Shown here in pieces: positions 25,743-35,300 of a stretch of 37,707 bases of DNA. The stretch covers positions 1 to 37,707 of the forward strand of contig JAIBAE010000041.1 of NCBI GenBank assembly GCA_019695345.1, in the 5' to 3' direction. The position numbers were made by a program, and so were the translations under genes. Numbering within the stretch: position 1 is the stretch's first letter; every line of letters begins with the position of its first letter. The stretch is from Bacteroidota bacterium (GTDB taxonomy: Bacteria > Bacteroidota > Ignavibacteria > Kapaibacteriales > NICIL-2). The notes beneath the pieces are model-generated. The model saw nothing but the letters and a program-made list of their open reading frames with translations. It ran no database searches and had not been told where the DNA came from.

Positions 25743-26369
25743 ATGGAGATTACTGAAACACACGATTCACCTTTAGCTCCCGAGCCGAGCGAAGATTGTC
25801 TTGTGATTCAAGAAATCCTTTCGGGCAATACAGCCGCCTTTAAAGTCCTCCAAAAAAAGTATCAACGCCAGATTACATCATTATTACGCCGTATGGTTCG
25901 CGACCATGACGATGTGCAGGATTTGGTTCAGGAGACGTTTATAAAAGCATATCGTGCCTTGGCATCGTTTCAGTGCGAGCATTCCTTTGAGAAATGGTTG
26001 TATAAAATTGCATCGAACAACTGCATAGATTACCTGCGAAGGAAACGTTTTAATATCATCTCGATGGATAAACCCATAGGCACTAGCGATGGCGGTGAAA
26101 TGATGATGGAGTTGGAAGACCCGGATTCCCCGCAACCCGATGCCGAGATGTTACAGCGCGAAAGAACTATACGTTTGCAGGAAGCATTTGAAGCACTACC
26201 GCCTAAATATAAAGAGGTAATCCGCATGCGCCACGAAGAAGAAATGGATTATCAGGAAATTGCAGACAAGCTTGATTTACCGTTAGGAACCGTAAAAGCA
26301 CATATCTTCCGCGCACGCCAGATGATGTACAAAAAGCTGCAGAAGCATGTGTATTTGTTTGAGTCCTAA
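25743..26369 (+). CDS. ECF-type RNA polymerase sigma factor
   Basis: 208 residues with sigma region 2 (about 30-100: GNTAAFKVLQKKYQRQITSLLRRM, DVQDLVQETFIKAYRAL, FEKWLYKIASNNCIDYLRRKR) and region 4 (about 145-200: LPPKYKEVIRMRHEEEMDYQEIADKLDLPLGTVKAHIFRAR). It directs polymerase to a specific set of promoters. The ATG at 25743 is used; the frame is open back into the tRNA gene, which cannot be coding. No gene for an anti-sigma factor is recognisable next to it. The downstream solute-binding lipoprotein starts 34 bases after the stop on the same strand. Confidence 0.93.
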   Translation: MEITETHDSPLAPEPSEDCLVIQEILSGNTAAFKVLQKKYQRQITSLLRRMVRDHDDVQDLVQETFIKAYRALASFQCEHSFEKWLYKIASNNCIDYLRRKRFNIISMDKPIGTSDGGEMMMELEDPDSPQPDAEMLQRERTIRLQEAFEALPPKYKEVIRMRHEEEMDYQEIADKLDLPLGTVKAHIFRARQMMYKKLQKHVYLFES

Positions 26370-26403
26370 CCCAGTTTATTTACAGACCCTCTACTTAATA
26401 TTT

Positions 26404-27657
26404 ATGAACATGGATTGTAGTTTCTATCGAACAAACAGAGCATTTGTTTTTACTATTGTTATTGTATTTAGCACCTTGTTGTTCTCGTGTGGGAAAGGTG
26501 AAAGCACGCCATCTAATACAATTACTTTTTGGCACTTCTGGAGCGAGCCATCGCAACGTGCAGCTTTGCAACAAATGATTGCAGAGTTCGAAAAACAAAA
26601 CAACTGTAAAGTTGAAGTAACGGAACTTAGTTGGAACGATGGCAAAACAAAATTACTTGCTGCGTTTAATTCAAAAACCGCACCCGATGTAATGGAATTT
26701 GGGAGCGACTGGGTAGCGCAGTTTTCCAGCAGTGGAGTGTTAAAGGAAATTCCAAAAGACCTAGCACATTTGGATAACTTTATTGAGTGGTCAACACAAC
26801 CATGTATGTGGAAGGATAAAATTTACGCAATGCCGTGGGTGGTAGATACACGAGTGTTGTATGTAAACAAGGCGTTATTAGAACAAGCCGGAATAAACGG
26901 TATGCCCGCTACTATGAATGATGTGCTAATCATGAGTGAGAAAGTTCAGGCAGAAAGTGGTAACAACGGTTTTGGCGCCAATGGTGCCGACCCACATAAA
27001 GTGTATAAAAAGATATTACCATTTTTCTGGAGTAACGGTGGCGATGTGTTTAACACGTCCGGTGGTTGCGTAATTAACTCACCGGAAAACATTGCCGCAT
27101 TAGAACTCTATGTGCAGTTATCGCGCGCAGGATTGATAGACACGCAAAAACAACTCGATGCAGCATTTGCACAAGGTAAACTTGCGTTTTGGAATTCAGG
27201 CGGATGGCTTGCCGATAAAATAGGAAGAGAAAATCCGTTGCTCGATTATACTGTAATTCCACTTCCAGCAATTGCAGGTGAGCACGGTACTTCATTTGCA
27301 GGTGGTGAATATCTTTCCATCAATGCCGCCACAGAAAAGCAAGAGTTAGCAACAAAGCTTTTGCAATACCTTACAAATGGTAAAACCGCGCTTGGCTTCT
27401 GCAAACAAATCACCGAAGCAGGTTTCCCTGCCGATAAGGTTGCATTTAAGGATACCTACTTTGCGTCGCATCCAATCCGCAGTATTTTTTCTAAGCAGTT
27501 ACAAAACGCAAAGATGACTCCTGTCCATGCAAAGTGGCTGGATGTTGAAGTTGTGATTGAAAACGCTGTGGTTGATGCTCTGTACGGCAACAAAACCCCC
27601 GAGCAAGCATTAAACGATGCTGCATATTTGATATCTAAATTAAAGCCGGCAATGTAG
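26404..27657 (+). CDS. Extracellular solute-binding lipoprotein (family 1, sugar type)
   Basis: 417 residues. Lipobox LLFSC (C29), then the family-1 pattern: ITFWHFWSEPSQRAALQQMIAEFEKQN, TAPDVMEFGSDWVAQFSSSGVLKEI, YAMPWVVDTRVLYVNKALLEQAG, FAQGKLAFWNSGGWLADKI, and GGEYLSINAATEKQELATKLLQYL. Such proteins bind sugars or glycerol phosphates for an ABC importer. No permease or ATPase gene is near, so its transporter must be elsewhere or the protein acts alone. It lies just behind the ECF sigma gene and may be cotranscribed. A second ATG at 26410 is equally possible as start. Confidence 0.9.
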   Translation: MNMDCSFYRTNRAFVFTIVIVFSTLLFSCGKGESTPSNTITFWHFWSEPSQRAALQQMIAEFEKQNNCKVEVTELSWNDGKTKLLAAFNSKTAPDVMEFGSDWVAQFSSSGVLKEIPKDLAHLDNFIEWSTQPCMWKDKIYAMPWVVDTRVLYVNKALLEQAGINGMPATMNDVLIMSEKVQAESGNNGFGANGADPHKVYKKILPFFWSNGGDVFNTSGGCVINSPENIAALELYVQLSRAGLIDTQKQLDAAFAQGKLAFWNSGGWLADKIGRENPLLDYTVIPLPAIAGEHGTSFAGGEYLSINAATEKQELATKLLQYLTNGKTALGFCKQITEAGFPADKVAFKDTYFASHPIRSIFSKQLQNAKMTPVHAKWLDVEVVIENAVVDALYGNKTPEQALNDAAYLISKLKPAM

Positions 27658-27660
27658 TTT

Positions 27661-27715
27661 TTGCTAACGCATGACGGCACCGTACCGCCACGTATAAACA
27701 ACCGTGTTGTGCCGG
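27661..27715 (-). repeat. Interspersed repeat family M, copy 7
   Basis: Arms CGGCAC (27675-27680) and GTGCCG (27709-27714). The conserved end TTGCTAACGCATGACGGCAC begins 3 bases after the stop of the solute-binding protein gene. Confidence 0.82.
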
Positions 27716-27757
27716 AGAGAACAGTTCATTCCAATTAATCGTAACAGAGGTGACCGT

Positions 27758-28507
27758 ATGAAATCATTCGTAATACTTGTGTTGATAGTTTGTTCGATAA
27801 CTATTACCGGATGTTTGGATTGGAATATTAATATCAAAGTTAATAGTGATGGCAGTGGACTCATTACCGAGACAACGATTATTCCGATTGCATCGCCAAT
27901 GGCAGAAGGGGATGATACTTTTGTGTTGGATTCCATAAAGAAAAGTGCTGTAGAGAGATTTGGAGCTGTAGATGTAAAAGACTTCAAAGAGAATAAAGAA
28001 AAAGGGAAGATTATCCGAGTAGTACATTACTCATTTAAGAATATTAACGATGTATATATGAACATGATGGGAAGTGATGTTCCTAAAGAACAATATCCAT
28101 ATCGTTTTCGTTATACTTCAAACAACAACGGCACACACTCCTTGGCTGTTATTGCCGATTCAACTCGTTTTAATTCGTACAAAGAGGGAATGGAAGCAGA
28201 TGATGCTAATATGCCAAGTAAGGAAACACGAAAAATGGCACTGAACATGGTAAAAGGATTCAAGTTCCATTTTTCTCTTTCAACCGAAACTCCAATTAAA
28301 AATACCAATGCAGTGTTTACAAAGAATAATACTGTTGAGTTTATTGATGTGGATTTGTATAACATCACAAAACTGAGTTATGATAACAAACAGTTTCGTA
28401 AAACTATGAAGAACATGAACGATAAACTCACACCAGAACAAACTGCATTAATGAAAAAACACAAGTTTATAGTTGAAACTCAAAACGTAGTGAATATTAC
28501 ATACTAA
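27758..28507 (+). CDS. Lipoprotein, unknown function
   Basis: 249 residues from the ATG at 27758, which follows a good ribosome binding site (AGAGGTGA). Signal peptide with lipobox TITGC (C19). Directly after the cysteine comes LDWNINIKVNSDGSGLITE, a pattern shared with many Bacteroidota and actinobacterial lipoproteins of DUF3153-like type (resemblance only). The rest has alternating strand and charged-helix segments and no catalytic motif. The open frame to 27704 reads through repeat M and is rejected as start. The gene is enclosed by two inverted M copies (7 and 8). Confidence 0.75.
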   Translation: MKSFVILVLIVCSITITGCLDWNINIKVNSDGSGLITETTIIPIASPMAEGDDTFVLDSIKKSAVERFGAVDVKDFKENKEKGKIIRVVHYSFKNINDVYMNMMGSDVPKEQYPYRFRYTSNNNGTHSLAVIADSTRFNSYKEGMEADDANMPSKETRKMALNMVKGFKFHFSLSTETPIKNTNAVFTKNNTVEFIDVDLYNITKLSYDNKQFRKTMKNMNDKLTPEQTALMKKHKFIVETQNVVNITY

Positions 28508-28558
28508 CATCGTAACTACGTGATACTTTTGCCGAGGTTCTGTTCGGCATAGAAACGC

Positions 28559-28587
28559 AAAAGGGGTAATGAACATTACCCCTTTTT
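28559..28587. terminator. Bidirectional terminator between convergent genes
   Basis: AAAAGGGGTAAT pairs with ATTACCCCTTTT around the loop GAAC. A and T runs on both sides let it serve the plus-strand lipoprotein and the minus-strand SBBP gene. Confidence 0.9.
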
Positions 28588-28601
28588 ATTTTGCTGACGT
28601 T

Positions 28602-28623
28602 CGGTGCCGTCATGCGATAGCAA
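28602..28623 (+). repeat. Interspersed repeat family M, copy 8 (conserved end only)
   Basis: CGGTGCCGTCATGCGATAGC, followed by AAA. It ends 3 bases before the stop codon of the minus-strand gene at 28627. The partner arm is unclear because the terminator lies where the body should be. Confidence 0.7.
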
Positions 28624-28626
28624 ATG

Positions 28627-31600
28627 TTACTTTACTAATACTACCTGATAACGATACCACGAGGTACCCATCTGGAAGCGAACAAAGTACAAACCTGTTG
28701 TTGCCTCAAGAGGAGTGATACTAATACAATCCGGACTTATGGTAGATTGAGTAGAAGGTATTACTACACCTTGGATGTTACACACTTCCAAATTCTTAAT
28801 GTTCTCAGTCATGTTTGTTTTGTTGCAAACTTGAATCTGTGATTGAGTCGGGTTTGGATAAACAATCCAGTCTGCATTACTACTGTAATCGGGAACACTA
28901 CTTGTTGTAACCGATAAGGTAGATTCATCGGATGTATCTATACCACAATTGTTTGCGATAATAACTCGATACTTACCTTCATCAAATTTTTGAGTTGTGT
29001 TAATAGTATAGGTTGTGCTATTGGGTGCGTTGGTAATGTTAACCCAAGCCGCACCTTTTTTCACTTGCCATTTATAATCTATGGCAGTTGCATTTGTTTG
29101 TACAGTAAACTCTGCTTTTGTGCCTTCAAATGCCGTAACATCTTTTAGGTTAGTTATAAATTGAGGTGCAGGGTTTACCGTTACAACCATATTGCCGGAA
29201 GCCAACCCAGTTGTACACCCGGCTGTGATTTTTACTGCATACGTTCCGGCTGTTGAGTTGTCAACTTGAGAGACTGAGTAGATGGCGTTTGTAGCACCAT
29301 CAATGTTGCTGTTATTCTTCGTCCATTGATATTTTACATCCGAGCCATCCACCGAGACTACTAAACGCATCAATGTGTTTTGGCAAAGAGTCGTGTCGCT
29401 AGACTGTGATGTTATAGTTGCTGCTTTACGAATGGTAAATGGTGCAGGATTCAGGATTGCAAAGCCCGTAGCATTGTGCGTAACACGTACTCTGTAGTTT
29501 GTTGAACCTGTTTGGGTATTAGGAATAATCCAGTTGTAGTTCTTTGCAACAACATTGTTTTTTACTACCTGCCATGTTGCTCCGTTATCGGGGGAGACTT
29601 CGATTGTGTAAGAATCAGTGGATGCAAAATTTGAAACATCCCAAAGTATATTTATAGGTGTTCCGGCACATGGTTTATCGGTAGCAACAGGTGTATTCAC
29701 CTTAAACGATGAGTAAGTGTATTTAGCAACGTATCCATCGCTGATACCATTCATGTTTTGTTGGTACGGTAAGCCGGGTGTTGGTAAACCATTTGATGTT
29801 GTTACACCTGCCACGTACGACACCATGCCGTTTGTTGCAACAACCGAACGTAGTTCATCGTTGCCTGTTCCGCCAAGGTAGGAGCTGTAAAATACTGTGC
29901 TATATCCAATGCTTGCAATAAAACCATCACCTCCCAATTTGTTCTCAGCCTGCCCGGCATCGTTAGTAACAGGGAAGTTGTTAGATGTTGTTTTTCCTGC
30001 TACAATCAGGTTGGTGCCATCAAACTTTAAATCTAAAATTGCATCGTCGCCATCGCCGCCAAAATAGGTTGTATAGTTAAACAGTTTACCTTCTAAATCT
30101 GTCCCGCATAAAAATCCATCCTTGCCATTTTTCTTTCCCTGTGGAAGGTTCCGAATAAGATTAAGATTGCTAGAAGATGTCGTCCCACCGATAATTGGTT
30201 TACTGCCATTATCAACATAAATAGTATATCCTGTTTCATCGCCATTACCGCCAAAGTATGTACCAAGTACAAGTTTACTGCCTAAGCCATTAAAGCGAGC
30301 AATAAAGGCATCGGTGGTTGCTGTTGCACCTGTTCCATTTATTTTTGTTTGGGCACAATTTGGGTTACCCCACCAATCTGCCGGTGCCAACGGTAAGTCT
30401 GCACTTTTGGTTTCGCCTGTTACAAATGCTTCATTCTCTGCCGTTACCGAGGAAGCTATATCTAAACATCGGTCTCTTCCTGTACCACCATAAAATGTTG
30501 AATACGCCAATTGGTTGGTCGATGCTATACATGCTACAAAGCCGTCTCCCTGACCACTATAAGTTGTTTTAAATGAACCTACTTTAATCATCATGTTCGA
30601 TGAAAACGTTTCCCCACAGAAGTAAATGCTGTTCTGGTCGTCGGTAATTACACCATATGCTCTGTCATCTTCGGCACCGCCAAAATATGTACCGTATAAA
30701 AGTGTTGTTCCGGCATTATTCAGCTTTGCAATAAATGCATCTGTCTTCCCTAAGTTATTTTGGCTTAAAAACCCCGTGGTAGTTGGGAAGTTAGTGGAGG
30801 ATGTTTCGCCTACTACAATTATGTTTTTATTATCATCGGTTGATAAACACACATCATACGCTTTGTCTGTACCCGACCCACCAAAGTATGTTGCAAAAAG
30901 TAGTGTGTTAAAGGAATTATCAAACTTTGCAACAAACACATCCTCGTTACCACTGACTGGTGATGTATATGTGCCGGTAGTTTTGGGGAAGGTTGATGCC
31001 GTTGTATATCCTACAACAATTACATCACCGTTATTAGGCATTTGCTTAACAGCATTGATTTCTTCGTAGCCATCAGTGCCCAGATAGGTAGCAAACACAG
31101 TAGGGTCAATAATCAACTCTTGATTTTTATTATAGGCACCAACTTTAAATTGTACTGTACTGCCGTTAATTTGTAACGAACATTGAACGGGCTTTGTTTG
31201 TAAAATTCCATCTTGCTGATATGCCTTTAGGCTACCTTGTTGAATAACCCCGCATGAGGTTTTAATTGCTAACACTTCGCTGTTAATGTATTCTAACGAA
31301 GTTGCCCCGGTATATCGTACTGAAATATTCCGCACATCTGTGTTTGGTTTTACTATAAAATCAAACCGAGGTTTTCCATTATCGGTTGTAAACAGTACGC
31401 TGTACCCTTTATCTGTTTCAAGTGCAACAGATTTAAACGAAGCTGCATTTGTTATCCACTTGGATGATGAATTTCCAATAACGTAATTATACGTTGATAC
31501 GCACTGTTGCTGAGGTATGTATGATGTTATAGCAGCACCTGCAAAGTCCATCCGAACACAGTGCTTTTGTAGTATCATTTCGTCGGTTAGTTCTTCCTTC

Positions 31601-31869
31601 ATGCCTCTAAACTTAGAGGGGGAGAGAATCTTGTTCCCGGTAGAAATCGTACCGCCAACAAAATCAAAGTACACAGCATTGTTGGTAATCCAAACACTTG
31701 CGCCGGGATACTGTGCTTTGTAACGAATTGAGTCAGCCCATTGTCCTTTATTCTCAATATAATGTTGTGGTTGAACCGTAGGCATTGTAGTGCTTAAACT
31801 TTGCACCCAACTTGAGGCCCACAATAGTAGTATAAAATACCAGAAATGTTGTGGTGTATTTTGTTTCAT
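28627..31869 (-). CDS. Large secreted SBBP beta-propeller/Ig protein with T9SS sorting domain
   Basis: 1080 residues. Signal peptide, then an N-terminal domain (about 35-255) opening with HYIENKGQWADSIRYKAQYPG and ending at ELIIDPTV; this is the domain usually found ahead of SBBP repeats. Seven SBBP repeats follow (about 258-745), each starting like ATYFGGSGTDKAYDV and containing GET/GYT-S-x-x-FP: enough for one seven-bladed propeller. Next come Ig-like or fibronectin-like domains (about 750-985; SYTIEVSPDNGATW, YQWTKNNSNIDGATN, FTVQTNATAIDYKWQ) and a T9SS type A sorting domain (about 1000-1080; VYPNPTQSQIQV, GLYFVRFQMG). An AGGAG site precedes the ATG. A surface-exposed adhesin or structural role is likely. 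Confidence 0.9.
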   Translation of the reverse strand: MKQNTPQHFWYFILLLWASSWVQSLSTTMPTVQPQHYIENKGQWADSIRYKAQYPGASVWITNNAVYFDFVGGTISTGNKILSPSKFRGMKEELTDEMILQKHCVRMDFAGAAITSYIPQQQCVSTYNYVIGNSSSKWITNAASFKSVALETDKGYSVLFTTDNGKPRFDFIVKPNTDVRNISVRYTGATSLEYINSEVLAIKTSCGVIQQGSLKAYQQDGILQTKPVQCSLQINGSTVQFKVGAYNKNQELIIDPTVFATYLGTDGYEEINAVKQMPNNGDVIVVGYTTASTFPKTTGTYTSPVSGNEDVFVAKFDNSFNTLLFATYFGGSGTDKAYDVCLSTDDNKNIIVVGETSSTNFPTTTGFLSQNNLGKTDAFIAKLNNAGTTLLYGTYFGGAEDDRAYGVITDDQNSIYFCGETFSSNMMIKVGSFKTTYSGQGDGFVACIASTNQLAYSTFYGGTGRDRCLDIASSVTAENEAFVTGETKSADLPLAPADWWGNPNCAQTKINGTGATATTDAFIARFNGLGSKLVLGTYFGGNGDETGYTIYVDNGSKPIIGGTTSSSNLNLIRNLPQGKKNGKDGFLCGTDLEGKLFNYTTYFGGDGDDAILDLKFDGTNLIVAGKTTSNNFPVTNDAGQAENKLGGDGFIASIGYSTVFYSSYLGGTGNDELRSVVATNGMVSYVAGVTTSNGLPTPGLPYQQNMNGISDGYVAKYTYSSFKVNTPVATDKPCAGTPINILWDVSNFASTDSYTIEVSPDNGATWQVVKNNVVAKNYNWIIPNTQTGSTNYRVRVTHNATGFAILNPAPFTIRKAATITSQSSDTTLCQNTLMRLVVSVDGSDVKYQWTKNNSNIDGATNAIYSVSQVDNSTAGTYAVKITAGCTTGLASGNMVVTVNPAPQFITNLKDVTAFEGTKAEFTVQTNATAIDYKWQVKKGAAWVNITNAPNSTTYTINTTQKFDEGKYRVIIANNCGIDTSDESTLSVTTSSVPDYSSNADWIVYPNPTQSQIQVCNKTNMTENIKNLEVCNIQGVVIPSTQSTISPDCISITPLEATTGLYFVRFQMGTSWYRYQVVLVK

Positions 31870-31980
31870 AAGTACTCCTGTATGTAGTGTTTAGCGAATA
31901 TATTCAAGTTATTTTTTGAAAACAAGATAAATTAGACAAAATTGTCTTTAATTGGTGTTTCTATCTTATTTTATTATTTG

Positions 31981-32034
31981 TTGCTACCGCAGACGGCACC
32001 ACAGGTTTCTACACATCAGAGCCTTCCTGTGCCG
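31981..32034 (-). repeat. Interspersed repeat family M, copy 9
   Basis: Arms CGGCAC (31994-31999) and GTGCCG (32029-32034); an alternative pairing CACAGG (32000-32005) / CCTGTG (32026-32031) lengthens the hairpin. Conserved end TTGCTACCGCAGACGGCACC. Confidence 0.78.
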
Positions 32035-32152
32035 ATGAAAACGGTTATAACAATACTCTCCTTACCGTTAATAAACGGGTGGAACGACAAAGACAGTTCT
32101 ACATAGAAAATGTCACGAAGGTAGGAGAAAACAGAAGTACATATTAACCATT

Positions 32153-32222
32153 TGCGCAGCAGAAGGATTGTTCCCGCCTGTGTGCCGGCGCTGTAGGATT
32201 GCTTCGGAAGAGGAGTTAAACC
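32153..32222 (+). repeat. Interspersed repeat family B, copy 5
   Basis: TTGCGCAGCAG, TTCCCGCCTGTGTGCCGGCG, GGATTGCTTCGGAAGAGG. More diverged than copies 1, 2 and 4 but in the same order. Confidence 0.7.
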
Positions 32223-32359
32223 AAAGTATCTATCTGTTTTAGCCTTTGTTTTGTATAATCCTACTATGAGAAGTGTAGTGTGTAAAACTTTTAAACTATT
32301 TTGTTTGGCGTGGTGTGTTGTAAATTGCCGTTCAATTCTATCCTTACTGTTGGCTTTCT

Positions 32360-35300
32360 ATGTCGGACTTTGTTCATCTTCACAATCATACTCATTATTC
32401 TATACTGGATGCCGCGTGTACTCCAGACCAGCTTATTCGCGCCGCAGTCGATGACGGGCAAACTGCATTGGCATTAACCGACCACGGTGTAATGTTTGGT
32501 TGCTACGAGTTTTACAAGAAAAGTAAAAAGGCAGGGATAAAACCAATAATTGGTTGCGAAGTGTACTTAGCTACGGGGTCTCGATTCGATAAAATCGCCA
32601 CAAACAAAAGTGCAAACCAACGTAATTACAACCATCTGGTTCTGTTAGCTAAAAACGATGTTGGCTATAATAACCTGATGAAGTTGGTTTCATTAGGTCA
32701 CACCGAAGGTTTCTATTATAAACCTCGCATTGATAGAGAACTTTTGGTTCAATATAAAGAAGGTCTGGTTGCATTAAGTGCATGCCTTGCCGGTGTTGTT
32801 AATGAACCACTTATGCGTGGTGATTACGCAACTGCTAAAGCAAATGCTAAGTGGTTTAAAGATCAATTTGGTGAGGATTGGTACATTGAACTTCAAGACC
32901 ACGGTTTACCCGAAGACAAACTGATATTAGAAGGCGCACCACGCATTGCAGAAGAGTTAGGAATAAAAATGATTGTTTCTAACGACTGCCATTATATTAA
33001 TAAAGAACATGCTGTTCCGCACAACGTGTTCCTAATGATTAAAGATTCTAATGCGGCAAATAGTGGAACAATGGATGTACATAAGCTACGGTATAGAGTA
33101 CCGGAAATGTACTTCAAATCGCGCGACCAGATGAAGGAGTTGTTCAAGAAATTTCCGCAAGCGATTGACAACACAAACGAAGTAGCTGATAAATGTAACG
33201 TTAGCTTAAAGACTGACTTGAAGATGCCTATCTTTCCAATCCCACCCGAAAGTAAGGCTACCAACTTAGATGAGTACCTTGAAGAAATTACCATGGAGGG
33301 ATTGGAAAAGCGCTATCCAACGTTAACTGCATCTGTACTTGATAGAGCAAAGTTTGAATTGGATGTTATTAAAAAAATGGGGTACGCCGGTTACTTCTTG
33401 ATTGTGCAAGATTTTATTCGCGCAGCAAGAATGCGCGGTGTAAGTGTGGGCCCGGGTCGTGGTTCGGCGGCGGGTTCGTTGGTAGCCTATGCATTAGAAA
33501 TAACAAACATCGACCCTATCCCTTTTGAGTTACTTTTTGAGCGTTTCTTAAACCCCGACCGTGTATCAATGCCCGATATTGACATTGATTTTAACGATGA
33601 AAAGCGTGACGTAGTAATTGATTACGTAAAAGAAAAGTACGGCGAAGAAGCTGTTGCTCAGATAGTAACTTTTGGTACGTTAAGTTCGCGCGCGGTATTA
33701 AAAGATGTTGGACGAGTTTTAGGTGTTCCATTATCAACGATTAATTCAATTACAGAAAAAATTCCTGTGATAATGGGGAAGGTAACCAAGATAAAGGACG
33801 CATTAGATTTACCTGAACTCCGCTGGGTTAAAGAAAACGAAGACCCAAAGATTAAGCAGATGATTGAATATGCAATGGTGTTGGAAGGGTTTGCACGAAA
33901 CACATCATTACATGCCGCCGGTGTTGTTATAGCGCCCGGTCCAATCACTGATTACGTTCCATTATATAAAACGCCAACAACAAACGCCGCTACCATGTTC
34001 ACCATGAAAGACCTGGAAGACGCAGGTTTGCTGAAGATGGACTTTTTGGGTTTGGCAACACTGTCAATCATTGATAGAACTCTTGAAATGATTGAGAAGA
34101 ACTATGGAACAAAGATAGATATTGAGAAAATAGATTTTAACGATGAAAAAGTATATGAGATGATTGGTAAAGGACATACCCTTGCCATCTTCCAGTTTGA
34201 GTCGGATAAAATGACGGAGTACCTACGCGGGTTAAAGCCAAAGAACCTTGAGGAATTAACTGCTATGAACGCGTTATACCGTCCGGGACCGATGGATAAT
34301 ATTCCGGACTTTATTGATAGAAAATACGGACGAAAAGAGATTACCTATTTACACGATAAAATGCGCGACTCGCTTGAGAAAACGTATGGTATTATTGTGT
34401 ATCAGGAACAGGTGATGCAGTTGGTGCGAGACTTAGCGGGGTTTACCCTTGCACAAGCAGATTTAATGCGTCGTGCTATGGGTAAGAAAGACGATAAACT
34501 CATGGCAGAACAACGTGCAATCTTTGTTGAAGGTGCTAAGAATGTACAAAATATAGATCCCGAATTAGCAGGTCAGATTTTTGATTTGATTCAGAAGTTT
34601 GCATCGTATGGATTTAATAAATCGCACTCGGCTGCGTATAGTTATCTGGCATATCAAACCGCTTGGCTTAAGTGCCATTACACTGCCGAGTTTTTGGCAA
34701 GTAACATGACATCAGAGCTAAATAATCTCGATAAAATTACCGCGCTAATTGAGGAAGCAAAGAAGTTTAACATCCGAGTATTACCACCCGATGTAAATCG
34801 TTCAGGTGTTACCTTCCAAGCGGCGGAGCCAACCACAATAGTGTTTGGTATGGCTGGTATTAAAAATGTCGGTGTGCCCGCTGTTGAAAGCATTATTGCT
34901 GCTCGTAAACACGGTGACTTTACAACCTTTTTTGATTTTGTAAAGCGTGTTGATAGCAGATTGGTAAACAAGCGTGCCTTGGAAGCACTTATATCAACCG
35001 GTGCATTTGATTCACTGAAGAATAACCATCGCGCGCAGTTGTTCGAGGCGATTGATTCTGCGTTGTATTACACAAAAGCATTTGCCGATAAAAATGCTAA
35101 CACTATGGATTCACTGTTTGGTGATGATGTTCATGCAACTATAATCGAACCTCAATTACCTGATGTAGAGCCGTGGAGCGAATCTGAACGTTTAGAAAAA
35201 GAGTATCAATATCTGAACTTCTATATCAGCGGACATCCCTTACAAAAATATCAGGTGCATATAAACTCTTTTGCTACAATTTATCTTGGCAAAACAGAAG

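Larger units (their letters stand above)
31870..32359. other. Intergenic region between the SBBP gene and dnaE
   Basis: 490 bp between divergent genes. It contains a candidate minus-strand promoter near 31900 (TTG, 20 bases, TATATTCGC read on the minus strand), the inverted repeat AGACAA-AA-TTGTCT (31934-31947), M copy 9 and B copy 5. The short open frames here look like chance ones. Confidence 0.6.

Noticed and set aside
32035-32106. Short peptide frame starting MKTVITILSLPL in the gap before dnaE
   Set aside because: It stops after 23 codons, has no ribosome binding site and begins within the edge of repeat M copy 9.
32251-32454. 67-codon plus-strand frame before dnaE
   Set aside because: It overlaps the dnaE start in another frame and looks like chance.
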